From: Acetobacteraceae bacterium
GTDB taxonomy: Bacteria > Pseudomonadota > Alphaproteobacteria > Acetobacterales > Acetobacteraceae
DNA length: 51,312 bases
Direction: 5' to 3'
Assembly: GCA_027487675.1 (NCBI GenBank)
Contig: JAIYDD010000002.1
Location: 1-51,312, forward strand
A program made the translations under genes and the position numbers. Below are positions 1 through 9,020 of the stretch, in pieces (the stretch's first letter is position 1; each line of letters starts with the position of its first letter). A model generated the notes under the pieces. The model had not been told where the DNA came from and did not search any database. It saw nothing but the letters and a program-made list of their open reading frames with translations.

Positions 1-208
1 GCGCGGCGAGGCGGCGACCGCCGGCGATCGAGTCGTATCTCCCGGTCGGCTCGCCCTCGGCGTCGTGCGCCGCCACGACGCCGAGATTGTGCAGCAGGCC
101 ATGGGCCGCGATGGAGGCGACGAGTTCTTCCAGACCCTCCTCCCGCCCGCTGCGACGGGCCTTGGCCTCGGCAAGATCGAGGCGGTTGACGGGGACATGG
201 ATCCTCTC
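1..208 (-). pseudogene. ParB/RepB-like N-terminal domain fragment, cut by window edge
   Basis: The minus strand from about 208 down to base 1 reads as the start of a ParB-type nuclease/partition domain: HVPVNRLDL, then LEELVASIAAHGLLHNLGVV, then GRYDSIAGGRRLAA, the last being the hallmark AGGRRLAA motif. ParB proteins load on centromere-like sites for plasmid or chromosome partition, and this subgroup is often plasmid- or island-borne. The frame is open upstream to a stop near 345, but it contains no ATG, GTG or TTG codon before the homology. The gene therefore looks broken at its 5' end (frameshift, deletion or remnant), unless an unusual start is used. The rest lies outside the window. Family call from motif recognition; the broken state is inference. 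Confidence 0.6.
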
Positions 209-490
209 AGCGTCGAAGAAGGCAGAGCGTCGGCTGTCGCACTGACAACGATAAGCCCGAATCTTTCGAGAGCGCAGGCCTCGAACAGGGTGTATCGAAA
301 GCGGCCGCTCCCGCCGGACTCGACCGAGAGCAGTCTTTGCCGCGGCTTGCAGTCATGCACGAGACGCCTCCGTCCGAGGCCCTCAGGCGACTGGAATGTG
401 CAACGCCGCAATGATAGGAGCAGTTGCGGCTGCATTGGCTGGCAGCGTTGGCCCTCTGCAGGCGTACCCCAGAGCGGGGAGGCCTTCCGC

Positions 491-2095
491 ATGTATCGCA
501 ATATCCTGCTCGCCAGCTTCCTCGGCCTGGTCCTGCTGGCCTTCTCGGCGGCCGGCCTGGCGATCTGGGGCGCCGACGAGGCGCGCTACCAGCTGCGCAG
601 GGTCGAGCTGGCCAGCGGCGTGCTGCACGAGCAGCTCGACCTGAAGGCCGACAGCTACGAGTTACTGCGCCGGCTCTCGGACGGCATCGTGGGAACGCCG
701 CCGATGGGCGGCAGCATCCCGGACGAGACGCAGGAGCGCGCCGCGATCCAGGCCAGCATAGATCGCATCCGCGCCATGATCGCTCGCGAGATCGCCTTCA
801 GCCGCCGCCACGAGGAGGAGGCGGAAGAGTTGGCACGACTGGCGGAGATCGAGCGTGGCCTGCTGTTCCTGCTCGCTCAGTACCGGCAGGCGAGGACGCT
901 GGCAGGCCGCGGCGATGTCGAGCAGGGCCGGGCGCTGTTCGAGGAGACCCTGCGGCGCATGACCGGCGACGGCTTCCGCGCCCTGTTCGACGCCGCCGTC
1001 GCCGAGGAGGAGGCGGAGACGCGCGATGCCCAGGCGGAAGCGCAGACCGCCCTGACGCGGGTCACCCTCGCCGGTCAGCTCGGCGGCGGCATCGCCGCGC
1101 TGCTGGCGGCGCTCTCGCTCACCGTACTGCTCCGCCGCCTGCGCAGGCCGCTGGCCGAGCTGGCCGGGGTGGCGGAAGCGGTGGCCGGCGGCGATCTCGA
1201 CCGGCGCGTGCGGCTGGAACCCGGGCGCCGGGACGAGTTCGCCCATGTCGCGTCCAGCTTCAACACCATGATTGCGGAGGTCGCGCGCAGCCGCCAGGGC
1301 GAAGCCGAGGTGCGCCGGCAGCTGGAAGGTGCCGTCGCGGCGCGCACGGCCGAGCTGGCCCGCGCGAACAAGGAGCTGCGGCGCGCGGACGACGTCCGCC
1401 GGCGCTTCCTGGCCGATGTCAGCCACGAGCTGCGCACGCCGATCACGGTGATCCGCGGGGAGGCGGAGGTCACGCTGCGCGGCGAGGCGGCGAAACCCGC
1501 CGAGGAGTACCGGGCCGCGCTGGCCCGCATCGTCGAGCAGGCCGCGCATACCGGACGGCTCGTGGACGACCTGCTCTTCGTCGCCCGCGCCGAGGCCGGG
1601 GAGCCGCGGATGGCGCTGCAGGCCGTGGCGCTGGATGCATTGCTCCGGCGCACCGTCATCGAGGCCGAAGCCCTCGCGCGCAGCGCCGGGGTCGCCCTGA
1701 CGCTGACCGAGGCGGCGCCGGAGACCCTTGTGCAGGGCGATCCCGGACGACTGCGCCAGGCGCTGATGATCCTGCTGGACAATGCGATCCGCTACTCGGC
1801 AGCGGGAACGCGCGTGGAGGCAGTGCTGCGGCACACCCCGGCCGGGGCGACGCTGCGCGTCGCGGACCGGGGCATCGGCATCGCCGAGGAAGACCTGCCG
1901 CATGTCTTCGAACGCTTCTGGCGCGGCAGCCGGGCCGCCCGCCTGCACGCCGAGGGAAGCGGCCTCGGCCTGCCGCTCGCCCGGACGATCGTGGAGGCGC
2001 ATGGCGGCGTCATCGGCATCGAGAGCCGCGTCGGCGAGGGCACGGCGGTGACGATCACGCTGCCTATCGCGGGACGGCTGAGGGCGGTCGCATGA
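491..2095 (+). CDS. HAMP-containing sensor histidine kinase
   Basis: Inner-membrane two-component sensor kinase of 534 residues. The start is the ATG preceded by GGGAGG at 8 nt; the frame is open much further upstream but without coding character. A first membrane helix lies at residues 4-27 and a helical, Glu-rich periplasmic sensor region at about 28-190 (GRALFEETLRR, four-helix-bundle-like). A second helix is at about 193-216, followed by a HAMP domain. The HisKA dimerisation box FLADVSHELRTP has the phospho-accepting His near residue 312. The HATPase domain shows an N box (LDNAIRYS), G1 (DRGIGI), an F box (FERFWRG) and G2 (GSGLGLPLA). It overlaps the response regulator by 4 bases, so the two are one operon and probably a cognate pair. 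No promoter or target operon is evident; the signal sensed is unknown. Confidence 0.93.
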   Translation: MYRNILLASFLGLVLLAFSAAGLAIWGADEARYQLRRVELASGVLHEQLDLKADSYELLRRLSDGIVGTPPMGGSIPDETQERAAIQASIDRIRAMIAREIAFSRRHEEEAEELARLAEIERGLLFLLAQYRQARTLAGRGDVEQGRALFEETLRRMTGDGFRALFDAAVAEEEAETRDAQAEAQTALTRVTLAGQLGGGIAALLAALSLTVLLRRLRRPLAELAGVAEAVAGGDLDRRVRLEPGRRDEFAHVASSFNTMIAEVARSRQGEAEVRRQLEGAVAARTAELARANKELRRADDVRRRFLADVSHELRTPITVIRGEAEVTLRGEAAKPAEEYRAALARIVEQAAHTGRLVDDLLFVARAEAGEPRMALQAVALDALLRRTVIEAEALARSAGVALTLTEAAPETLVQGDPGRLRQALMILLDNAIRYSAAGTRVEAVLRHTPAGATLRVADRGIGIAEEDLPHVFERFWRGSRAARLHAEGSGLGLPLARTIVEAHGGVIGIESRVGEGTAVTITLPIAGRLRAVA

Positions 2096-2790
2096 AGTCG
2101 GTGCTGGTGGTGGAGGACGAGCCGCGCGTGGCCGACTTCCTGCTGCGCGGCCTGCGCGGGGAAGGCTACCGCGTCAGCCTCGCGCGCGACGGGCAGCAGG
2201 CGCTGGACGCGACGGAGACGGAGCGCTTCGACGTCATCCTCCTCGACGTCATGCTGCCCGGCGGGCCGGACGGGCGGGAGGTGTGCCAGCGGCTGCGCGC
2301 CCGGCGCGACGCGACGCCGGTGCTGATGCTCACCGCGCTGGATGCGGTGGAGGACAGGGTCGAGGGGCTGCGGCTCGGCGCCGACGACTACATGGCCAAG
2401 CCCTTCTCCTTCGACGAGCTGCTGGCGCGCATCGCCGCGCTGCTGCGCCGGGCGGGCGGGGCCTCCGGCGTCGTCTCGCGCCTGGAGCTCGGCGACCTCG
2501 CCTTCGACCGGGATAGCCTGGTCGTGACGCGCCGCGGCCGGCGGGTGGAGCTGACGGCGAAGGAGCTCGCGCTGCTCGAACTGCTGCTGAGCGCGCCCGG
2601 CCGCGTCTTCACGCGCGAGCGCATCCTCAGCAATGTCTGGGGCCTCAGCGAGGACCCGCTGACCAACGTGGTCGATGTCTACATCGGCCGCCTCCGCCGC
2701 AAGCTGGATCTGGAGGGGCCGGATGGCCCCGCCATCACCACGCTGCGCGGCCGCGGCTACCGGATCGAGCTCCTCGCATCGCCGGCCTGA
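2092..2790 (+). CDS. OmpR/PhoB-family response regulator
   Basis: DNA-binding response regulator of 232 residues, partner of the preceding kinase; its ATG overlaps the kinase stop (ATGA). The receiver domain (about 1-118) has the acidic pair at E8/D9, phospho-acceptor D52 (VILLDVMLPGG), T81 and K103 (YMAKPFS). The C-terminal winged helix (about 130-228) shows the OmpR signature: ELTAKELALLELLL, RVFTRERIL, VVDVYIGRLRRKL and TLRGRGYRI. It ends 10 nt before the convergent RTX gene stop. The regulon is unknown. The adjacent RTX gene is a candidate only by proximity. Confidence 0.95.
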   Translation: MKSVLVVEDEPRVADFLLRGLRGEGYRVSLARDGQQALDATETERFDVILLDVMLPGGPDGREVCQRLRARRDATPVLMLTALDAVEDRVEGLRLGADDYMAKPFSFDELLARIAALLRRAGGASGVVSRLELGDLAFDRDSLVVTRRGRRVELTAKELALLELLLSAPGRVFTRERILSNVWGLSEDPLTNVVDVYIGRLRRKLDLEGPDGPAITTLRGRGYRIELLASPA

Positions 2791-2800
2791 CCCGCGCGAA

Positions 2801-5800
2801 TCATGCCACCGCGATGATGTCGGCCGCCGTCAGCGACGGCCGCGTGGCAAGGATCGCGATCTGCGTCGCGGAGCCGGAACCCGTGCCGTCCAGGTCCCAC
2901 GACAATGCGCCGGTCGCCGTCGCGTAGACGAACTGCGCGCCGGTGCCGCTCGCCGCGTTGAGCGAGAGAAGGGGCGCGCCGCCTGCCGCCAGCCCGCCGC
3001 CGAAGCCCGCCGCGGAGACGGCCATCAGGTCCTCGCCAGCGGCGAAATCGCCGAGGCTGTCGCGGCCTTCGGTGCGCGCGCCGAACAGGAAGACGTCCGC
3101 GCCGGCGCCGCCGAGCAGGCTGTCATTGCCGGCCCCGCCCGTCAGCGTGTCGCCGCCGGTCCCGCCGGAGAGCGAATCGGCGCCGCCGCCGCCCGAAAGC
3201 ATGTCGGCTCCGCCCGCACCGTGCAGCGTGTTCGCGCCGCCATTGCCGAGGATGCTGTTGTCCTCCTCGCCGCCGGTGCCGCGCAGGCTGCTGCTGCCGG
3301 CAAGCACCAGTATCTCGACGCCGGGCGACAGCGTGTGGTTCACCGAGGCCTCGACGACGTCGAAGCCCTCGCCCGGCAGCTCCACCACCACGTCGCCCGA
3401 CTGCGCGACCAGGTAGCGGTCGTCGCCGAGGCCGCCCAGCAGGCGATCATTGCCGCTGCCGCCATCGAGCGTGTCTTTGCCCGCGCCGCCGTGCAGCGTG
3501 TTCGCGCCGGAGTTGCCGACCAGCCGGTTGTCGTCGGCATTGCCGGTGCCGGCGAGCGCGGCGGAGCCGGTCAGGAGCAGCGCCTCCACCGCTTCGCCGA
3601 GCGTGAAGCTGACGGAGGACTGGACCGTGTCGGCGCCCTCGCCGGCCAGTTCGACGACGATATCCGCGGCGTGGTCCACCACGAGGACGTCGTTGCCCGC
3701 CCCGCCGACCAGCGTGTCGACGCCGGCGGCGCCGCCCAGCGTGTTGTGCCCCGCATTGCCTACCAGCAGGTTGGCAAGCGCGTTGCCGGTGCCGGAGAGG
3801 TTCGCCGAACCCGCCAGCACCAGCGTCTCGACCTGAGCCGCCAGCGTGTGGCTGACGCTGGCGGTCACCGTATCGGCGCCCTCGCCGGCGAGTTCCGACA
3901 CGATGTCGCCCGTCTGCTCCACGAGGTATAGGTCGTCCCCCGCGCCGCCGGCCATCGAGTCGTTGCCGTCACCGCCCTCCAGCCGGTCGTTGCCGTCGCC
4001 GCCGAGCAGCGTGTCGTTGCCGCCGAGGCCGAGCAGGCGGTCGTTGCCGCCGAAGGCTTCCAGGCGATCCGCGCCGCTGCCGCCGCTCACGGTGTCGTCC
4101 GCGTCGGAGGGCAGGCCGGCCAGCAGATCGGCGGTGGCGACGTCGCCATCGGCGAAGCGCACGACCTCGACCTCGGCCAGCCGGTCGGCGCCATCCGCGC
4201 CGGTCAGCAGCAGCAGGCCGCCCGAAAGGCCGACCGCGTAGCTGGCGCGCAGGCCGGACAGCACTGCGACGTCCACTCCCGCGCTACCTTCCAGCAGGTC
4301 ATTGCCGGCGCCGCCCAGCAGCAGGTCGTCGCCCTCGCCGCCGCGCAGCGTGTCGGCGCCGCCAGCCCCGTCCAGCGTATCCGCCCCGTCTAGCACGGCG
4401 AGCAGGTTCGCGCCGCCATTGCCCGTCAGCCGGTTGGCCTCCGCATTGCCGGTGCCGCCGATGGAGGCCGTGCCGGTCAGCAGAAGCGCCTCCAGGAAGG
4501 CGCCCAGTGTCGTCGTCGCGGCGCTGCGCACCGTGTCGAAGCCGCCATCCGCCGTCTCGACGACGAGGTCGGAGGCGTCGACGAGGTAGGTGTCGTTCCC
4601 CGCGCCGCCGGTCAGCGTGTCCGCGCCCTCGGCGCCGTCGAGCGTGTTCGCGCCTGCATTGCCGACCAGCAGGTTGGCGCGGAAGCCGCCGGTCAGGGCG
4701 AAGTTCCCGCTGCCGGCCAGTTCCACCCCCTCCACCCATTCCCAGATCAGGGTGTGGCTCGTGGCGACGCGGATCGTGTCGAAGCCTTCGTTCTCGGTCT
4801 CGATGACGACGTCCTCGGCATGATCGAGGATATAGAGATCGTTGCCGAGGCCGCCGGCCAGCTCGTCCTTGTCCGTGCCGCCATCCAGCGTGTCGGCGCC
4901 GGCTGCGCCCTGAAGCTTGTCCTCGCCACTGCCGCCACGCAGCAGATCGCTGCCGTCGCCGCCGTCGAGAAGGTCCTTGCCGTCCAGCCCCTCGGCCGTG
5001 TCGTCCCCGGCGAGTGCCGCGATCTGGTCGTCGGCGGCGGAGCCGACGAGCCAGTCGGCGAAGGCGGAGGGCAGCTTCGAGGCGATCTCGAACGTGGTGC
5101 GGTCGCCATCGGCGAAGCGGAACACCTCGATGCCCGAAGCGTGGTCGGTGCCGTCGGCGCCGGAGATCGTGAAGCGCCCGGCGGCATGGGTGATGGCGTA
5201 GCCGGCGAAGCTGCCCGAGAAGACGGCGACGTCCGTGCCGGCGCCGCCTTCAAGGCTGTCGGCGCCTGCGCCGCCGGTGAGCGTATCGTCGCCCTCCGCG
5301 CCATCGAGCCGGTTCGCCCCGGCATTGCCCCGGATCGCGTTGGCAAGCGCGTTGCCGGTGCCGGACAGGCCCGCCGTGCCGGCCAGCGCCAGCCGTTCGA
5401 CACGCGCCCCGAGCGTGACGGAGATGGCGGCCTGCACCAGGTCGTTGCCGCCCCCTTCCGCCTCGACCACCAGGTCGCCGGCGGCGTCGACCAGGTAGGT
5501 GTCGTCGCCTGCTCCGCCTTCCAGCGTGTCCGCACCCGCGCCGCCATCGAGGATGTTCGCCGCATCCGTGCCCGCCAGGCGGTTCGCCGCGGCATTGCCC
5601 GTGCCGGCGGTCGCCGCGCCGGCCAGCAGCAGCGTCTCCGCGCCGGCAGCGAGCGTGTAGGACACGGTGGCGATGACCGTGTCCTCACCCGCGCCGAGCC
5701 CTTCCGTCACCAGGTCGCCGGCATGGTCCACCAGGTGGAGATCGTCGCCCGCGCCGCCGACGAGGCTGTCGGCGCCGGTGCCGCCATCCAGCGTGTCCGC

Positions 5801-7879
5801 CCCGTCTCCGCCCTCCAGCGTGTCGGACTCGGTGCCGCCGGCCAGGCTGTCGTCGCCCGCATCGCCGCCCAGCCGGTCCGCGCCGCCGAGCCCCAAGATG
5901 CTGTCCGCGCCGCCGAGCCCGCGCAGCGCATCCGCCGCCGCGGTGCCGGTGATCAGGTCGTCGCTGTCGAGCGAGAGCGCGGCGGCAAGCTCGGCGGCGC
6001 CCAGATCGCCATCGGCGAAGCGGAAGACCTCGATGTCGGTCGCGACGAAGCTGCCCTCCGCGCCCGCCAGGGTGAAGACGCCATCCGCCACGCTGCCCAG
6101 GTAGTCGGCGCGCGCGCCGGCGAAGCGGGCGACATCGCCCGCGCCGTCGCCACCCTCCAGGATGTTGTCGCCCGCGCCGCCATCCAGCGTGTCGTCGCCG
6201 GCGCCGCCGCGCAGCGTGTCGTTCCCGCCGAGCCCGACGAGCAGGTTTGCGCCCGCATTGCCCACCAGCAGATTGGCCGAGGCGTTGCCGGTGCCGGCCA
6301 GGTCCGCAGCGCCGGCCAACAGCAGCGCCTCGACCTCGGGCGCGAGCGTCGTGGAGGCTGCGGCCTCCAGGGTATCCGCACCGCCGCCGACCAGTTCGAC
6401 GACCAGATCCGCCGCGTCGCCGGGGCGGTAGATGTCGCCGCCCGCGCCGCCGCGCAGCGTGTCCTCGCCCGCGCCGCCATCCAGCGTGTCCTGGCCGTCC
6501 TCGCCCTCCAGCAGGTCATCGCCGTCGCGCCCGAGCAGCAGGTCTGCGCCCGCATCGCCGGCCAGGCTGTTGGAACCGGCATCGCCCGCGATGCTGTCCG
6601 CGGCGCCGGTGCCGCGCGCATGTTCGATGCCCGTCAGCAGCACCAGGCCGCCCTGGCCGAGCAGCGTGCCCTGGGCAAGGTCCAGCGTGCCGCCGATGCC
6701 GACCATGTCGACAAGGTCCTCGCCCTCGCCGCCATCGAGGCTGTCGCCCGCGTCGTAGCCGATCAGCGTGTCCGCGCCGGCGCCGCCGGACAGCATGTCC
6801 AGGCCGGTCTCGCCGTAGAGGGAATCGTTGCCGCCCCCGCCCAGCAGCGTGTCGTTGCCGCCGAGCCCGAGGATCGTGTTGTCGGCGTCGCTCCCCTGGA
6901 TGAGGTTCGAGAGGCCGTTGCCCCAGCCGACCCGCGCGCCGCCGATCAGGATCAGGTCCTCGATCGCGTCGGACAGGAGATGGTCGGCGCCGGCGATGAC
7001 GGTGTCGTGGCCGTCATGCTCGCCCGGCGGGATCCAGGCGCTGCCCTCGTCGCCGCCCGCCCAGTAGCCGCCGGTGTACTCCAGCGCGCGGTCGCCGATG
7101 TCATCGACCAGGTACAGGTCGTCGCCGCGCATGCCGTACATCGTGTCGCGGCCCGCCCCGCCTTCCAACGTGTCGTCGCCCGCACGGCCTTCGAGGTAAT
7201 CGTCGCCCGCGAGGCCGCGCAGGTGATTGGCGGCGGCGCTCCCGACCAGGCGGTTGCTGGCGGCGTTGCCGGTGCCGTCGGCGGCGTCGCCTGCCAGGAA
7301 CAGCGTGTTGATGCCGGCCTGCAGCGTCCAGGAGACGGAGGCGAAGACGACCTCGCCTATGGAGGGCGCCGTCTCCACGATGACGTCGCCGGCATCGTCC
7401 ACGTGGTAGATGTCGAAGCCCGCGCCGCCGTCCAGCGTGTCCGCGCCCGCGCCGCCATCCAGCGTGTCGTTGCCGCTATGGCCCCAGAGGAAGTTGGCAT
7501 CGGCGTTGCCGGTCAGCTGGTCGTTGAACCCGCTGCCCCAGACATTCTCGACGCCTGTCGCGGCTGGCCCGGCGAGGTTCAGCGTCACGCCGGCGGTGGC
7601 GCTGTCCAGGAATGCGGTGTCGATGCCGGCGCCGCCATCCAGGCGCAGCGCGGCGGCGGCGTTCATCATCCGGTCGTTGCCGTCGCCGCCGAGCAGCGTA
7701 TCCGCGCCGCCCCCACCATCCAGCGTGTCGTCCCCGGCATCGCCTTCGAGCAGGTCGGCGCCGGCGCCGCCGTCCAGGCTGTCCGCGCCCGCAAGCCCGC
7801 GGATCCAATCGGCGTCCGCCGTGCCGGTGTCCACGTCGTCGAGATCGGTGAGGAGGCGCGGCGCCAGCGGCAGAGACAT
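2801..7879 (-). CDS. giant RTX (hemolysin-type calcium-binding repeat) secreted protein
   Basis: A 1692-residue acidic repeat protein. The start chosen is MSLPLAPR, whose ATG has AGGAG 8 nt upstream; an in-frame ATG 54 nt earlier lacks this. The body is almost wholly GGxGxDxLx calcium-binding nonapeptides organised in about ten larger modules of 80-90 residues. Each module runs LLVGNxGANxLxG, then GGAGDDTYLVD, then VVExxGxDTVxAxxSxTL, then VExLxLxGxAxxxGTGNA. Three copies of another module (IEVFRFADGD type) interrupt them. The C-terminus (SLGDFAAGEDLMAV, TGALSWDLDGTG, SLTAADIIAVA) resembles type I secretion tails, and there is no N-terminal signal peptide. Such proteins leave through an ABC/HlyD/TolC channel and fold on binding extracellular calcium, acting as adhesins, S-layer or matrix proteins. 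No enzymatic domain and no adjacent type I exporter is seen. A long antisense open frame is a GC artefact. Confidence 0.93.
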   Translation of the reverse strand: MSLPLAPRLLTDLDDVDTGTADADWIRGLAGADSLDGGAGADLLEGDAGDDTLDGGGGADTLLGGDGNDRMMNAAAALRLDGGAGIDTAFLDSATAGVTLNLAGPAATGVENVWGSGFNDQLTGNADANFLWGHSGNDTLDGGAGADTLDGGAGFDIYHVDDAGDVIVETAPSIGEVVFASVSWTLQAGINTLFLAGDAADGTGNAASNRLVGSAAANHLRGLAGDDYLEGRAGDDTLEGGAGRDTMYGMRGDDLYLVDDIGDRALEYTGGYWAGGDEGSAWIPPGEHDGHDTVIAGADHLLSDAIEDLILIGGARVGWGNGLSNLIQGSDADNTILGLGGNDTLLGGGGNDSLYGETGLDMLSGGAGADTLIGYDAGDSLDGGEGEDLVDMVGIGGTLDLAQGTLLGQGGLVLLTGIEHARGTGAADSIAGDAGSNSLAGDAGADLLLGRDGDDLLEGEDGQDTLDGGAGEDTLRGGAGGDIYRPGDAADLVVELVGGGADTLEAAASTTLAPEVEALLLAGAADLAGTGNASANLLVGNAGANLLVGLGGNDTLRGGAGDDTLDGGAGDNILEGGDGAGDVARFAGARADYLGSVADGVFTLAGAEGSFVATDIEVFRFADGDLGAAELAAALSLDSDDLITGTAAADALRGLGGADSILGLGGADRLGGDAGDDSLAGGTESDTLEGGDGADTLDGGTGADSLVGGAGDDLHLVDHAGDLVTEGLGAGEDTVIATVSYTLAAGAETLLLAGAATAGTGNAAANRLAGTDAANILDGGAGADTLEGGAGDDTYLVDAAGDLVVEAEGGGNDLVQAAISVTLGARVERLALAGTAGLSGTGNALANAIRGNAGANRLDGAEGDDTLTGGAGADSLEGGAGTDVAVFSGSFAGYAITHAAGRFTISGADGTDHASGIEVFRFADGDRTTFEIASKLPSAFADWLVGSAADDQIAALAGDDTAEGLDGKDLLDGGDGSDLLRGGSGEDKLQGAAGADTLDGGTDKDELAGGLGNDLYILDHAEDVVIETENEGFDTIRVATSHTLIWEWVEGVELAGSGNFALTGGFRANLLVGNAGANTLDGAEGADTLTGGAGNDTYLVDASDLVVETADGGFDTVRSAATTTLGAFLEALLLTGTASIGGTGNAEANRLTGNGGANLLAVLDGADTLDGAGGADTLRGGEGDDLLLGGAGNDLLEGSAGVDVAVLSGLRASYAVGLSGGLLLLTGADGADRLAEVEVVRFADGDVATADLLAGLPSDADDTVSGGSGADRLEAFGGNDRLLGLGGNDTLLGGDGNDRLEGGDGNDSMAGGAGDDLYLVEQTGDIVSELAGEGADTVTASVSHTLAAQVETLVLAGSANLSGTGNALANLLVGNAGHNTLGGAAGVDTLVGGAGNDVLVVDHAADIVVELAGEGADTVQSSVSFTLGEAVEALLLTGSAALAGTGNADDNRLVGNSGANTLHGGAGKDTLDGGSGNDRLLGGLGDDRYLVAQSGDVVVELPGEGFDVVEASVNHTLSPGVEILVLAGSSSLRGTGGEEDNSILGNGGANTLHGAGGADMLSGGGGADSLSGGTGGDTLTGGAGNDSLLGGAGADVFLFGARTEGRDSLGDFAAGEDLMAVSAAGFGGGLAAGGAPLLSLNAASGTGAQFVYATATGALSWDLDGTGSGSATQIAILATRPSLTAADIIAVA

Positions 7880-8105
7880 CAGCAATACTCCTGGGTCCGC
7901 GCCGCGACCAAACGAGCCGCACGTCGCCCGCATGCAACTTGGGCCGGCCGAGGATTTAGGGCAGATTAACTGACTCGAAGCTGAACGTTGGATGAATGGC
8001 AGATGAACGCAAGTAGCATCAAGGTCAGTCGAGGCATTGGCGGCGCTCGACCAGCGTGAGATGCTCCGCGACCAACGGAGGCTGGTTGTCGCCGCTTTGC
8101 GACCG

Positions 8106-8714
8106 TCATGCTGTGATGTGACAGGTTCCGGCGCGGCGCAGCTCGCGGTAGTCGGTCGATCGCCCGAGGCCGACTTGGCGGGCGGCCGCGGTGGGCGACA
8201 GGCCGGCGGCGACGAGCTTCAGCGCCGCCGCTGCCCTCTCCCGGTCCAACGGCTGCCGGCCCGGGTGCTTGCCTCTGGCCCGCGCCGCAACGATGCCGTC
8301 GCGGGTGCGCTCGGCGATCAGCCGCCGCTTGAAGTGCGCGATGGCGTCGAACACGTGGAACACCAACTCGCCGGCGGCCGACGCGGTGTCGAGCTTCGCC
8401 TCGAGGCTGAGCAGCGCGACGCCGCGCTCCTTCAGCATGGCAACCGTGGCCAGCCGCTCGGCGAGCAAGCGACCGAGCCGGTCCAGCCGCACCACAGCCA
8501 GCGTGTCGCCGCGTCGCGCGTAGTCGAGCAGCGTGACAAGGCCGGGCCGGTCCATCGAGCGGCGGGAGCGAACGTCGGTGAACACCCGGATGGCGACGGC
8601 TTGGCGCAGCCGCAACTCCTGCCCAGCGACATCCTGGTCGCCAGTGGAAACCCGCGCATAGCCCAGGACATAGCCCGTGGTGTCCCCGAACCGTCCGGTT
8701 CCTGGACGGCCCAA
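8106..8714 (-). CDS. serine recombinase / resolvase (Tn3 resolvase-invertase family)
   Basis: Site-specific recombinase that would cut and rejoin DNA at res sites. Visible are the catalytic-serine motif YARVSTGDQ, an active-site region VRSRRSMDRPGLVTLLDYARRGDTL, the conserved VRLDRLGR with further arginines, the ELVFHVFDAIAHFKRRLIAERT helix E region, and a C-terminal helix-turn-helix (GLSPTAAARQVGLGRSTDYREL). The catalytic domain appears intact. The start is uncertain: no ATG or GTG lies in frame near the expected N-terminus. The TTG at 8714 gives a normal-length 202-residue protein but lacks a clear ribosome site; a CTG at 8666 is the other option. The open frame extends to 9017, but that extension is not resolvase-like. 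The start may have been damaged by rearrangement. Confidence 0.8.
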   Translation of the reverse strand: MGRPGTGRFGDTTGYVLGYARVSTGDQDVAGQELRLRQAVAIRVFTDVRSRRSMDRPGLVTLLDYARRGDTLAVVRLDRLGRLLAERLATVAMLKERGVALLSLEAKLDTASAAGELVFHVFDAIAHFKRRLIAERTRDGIVAARARGKHPGRQPLDRERAAAALKLVAAGLSPTAAARQVGLGRSTDYRELRRAGTCHITA

Positions 8715-8814
8715 GAGCCACCGCGCGACGCCGGCCGAACCCGTCCACAGACTGCGTCTCCCAAATTGGTCGCGTCCACGATCATCATGTGTGTCCCCGG
8801 GACGGGGACGGGCC

Positions 8815-8940
8815 GTGGCGCGACAAGATCTGCTGACCGACGAGGAGCGCCAGGCGCTGTTCGGCATCCCGCCGACCCGGATGGCCTGGCCCGGCGCTTC
8901 ACCCTCTCCCTCGGCGAATGGAAGCTGCATCAACGCCTGA
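8815..8940 (+). pseudogene. tnpA: truncated, frameshifted Tn3-family transposase 5' fragment
   Basis: From the GTG at 8815 the reading is VARQDLLTDEERQALFGIPP, which matches the N-terminus of Tn3-family transposases (DUF4158 region). After the proline-coding CCGs the homology jumps one frame, continuing as DPDGLARRFTLS. It then loses resemblance after about 8925, while the original frame stops at 8940. So the copy has a single-base-type frameshift followed by truncation and cannot encode transposase. It diverges from the recombinase gene. Confidence 0.65.
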
Positions 8941-9020
8941 CCAGCACGGGGAGTGCCGCCAAGCCCGTATCCGGCGCCGATCCGGGGTCCCGGTTCCGCG
9001 CCGATCGACACCTTCAACCC

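Larger units (their letters stand above)
8106..8945. mobile_element. remnant of a Tn3-family transposon (resolvase plus truncated tnpA)
   Basis: A serine recombinase on the minus strand and the first codons of a Tn3-type transposase on the plus strand diverge from a gap of about 100 bp (8715-8814). This is the classical tnpR-res-tnpA arrangement. Transposase homology (LLTDEERQALFGIP, then in another frame DPDGLARRFTLS) stops after about 35 codons, so most of tnpA has been deleted. No terminal inverted repeats of the original element could be identified. The res site is inferred from position only. Confidence 0.65.

Noticed and set aside
65-490. N-terminal extension of the histidine kinase frame
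   Set aside because: No coding character, and the ATG at 491 has GGGAGG at 8 nt followed directly by a membrane helix.
4754-7969. 1071-codon open frame antisense to the RTX gene
   Set aside because: It mirrors the GGxGxD repeats on the other strand in GC-rich DNA, lacks a ribosome site and has no recognisable domain; the sense frame has clear RTX repeats.
7880-8105. Search for a type I secretion gene or regulatory RNA upstream of the RTX gene
   Set aside because: Only a short AT-richer promoter-like stretch is present; nothing codes.
8715-9017. N-terminal extension of the recombinase to 9017
   Set aside because: The added residues do not resemble any recombinase and cross the divergent transposase fragment; normal family length is reached from about 8714.
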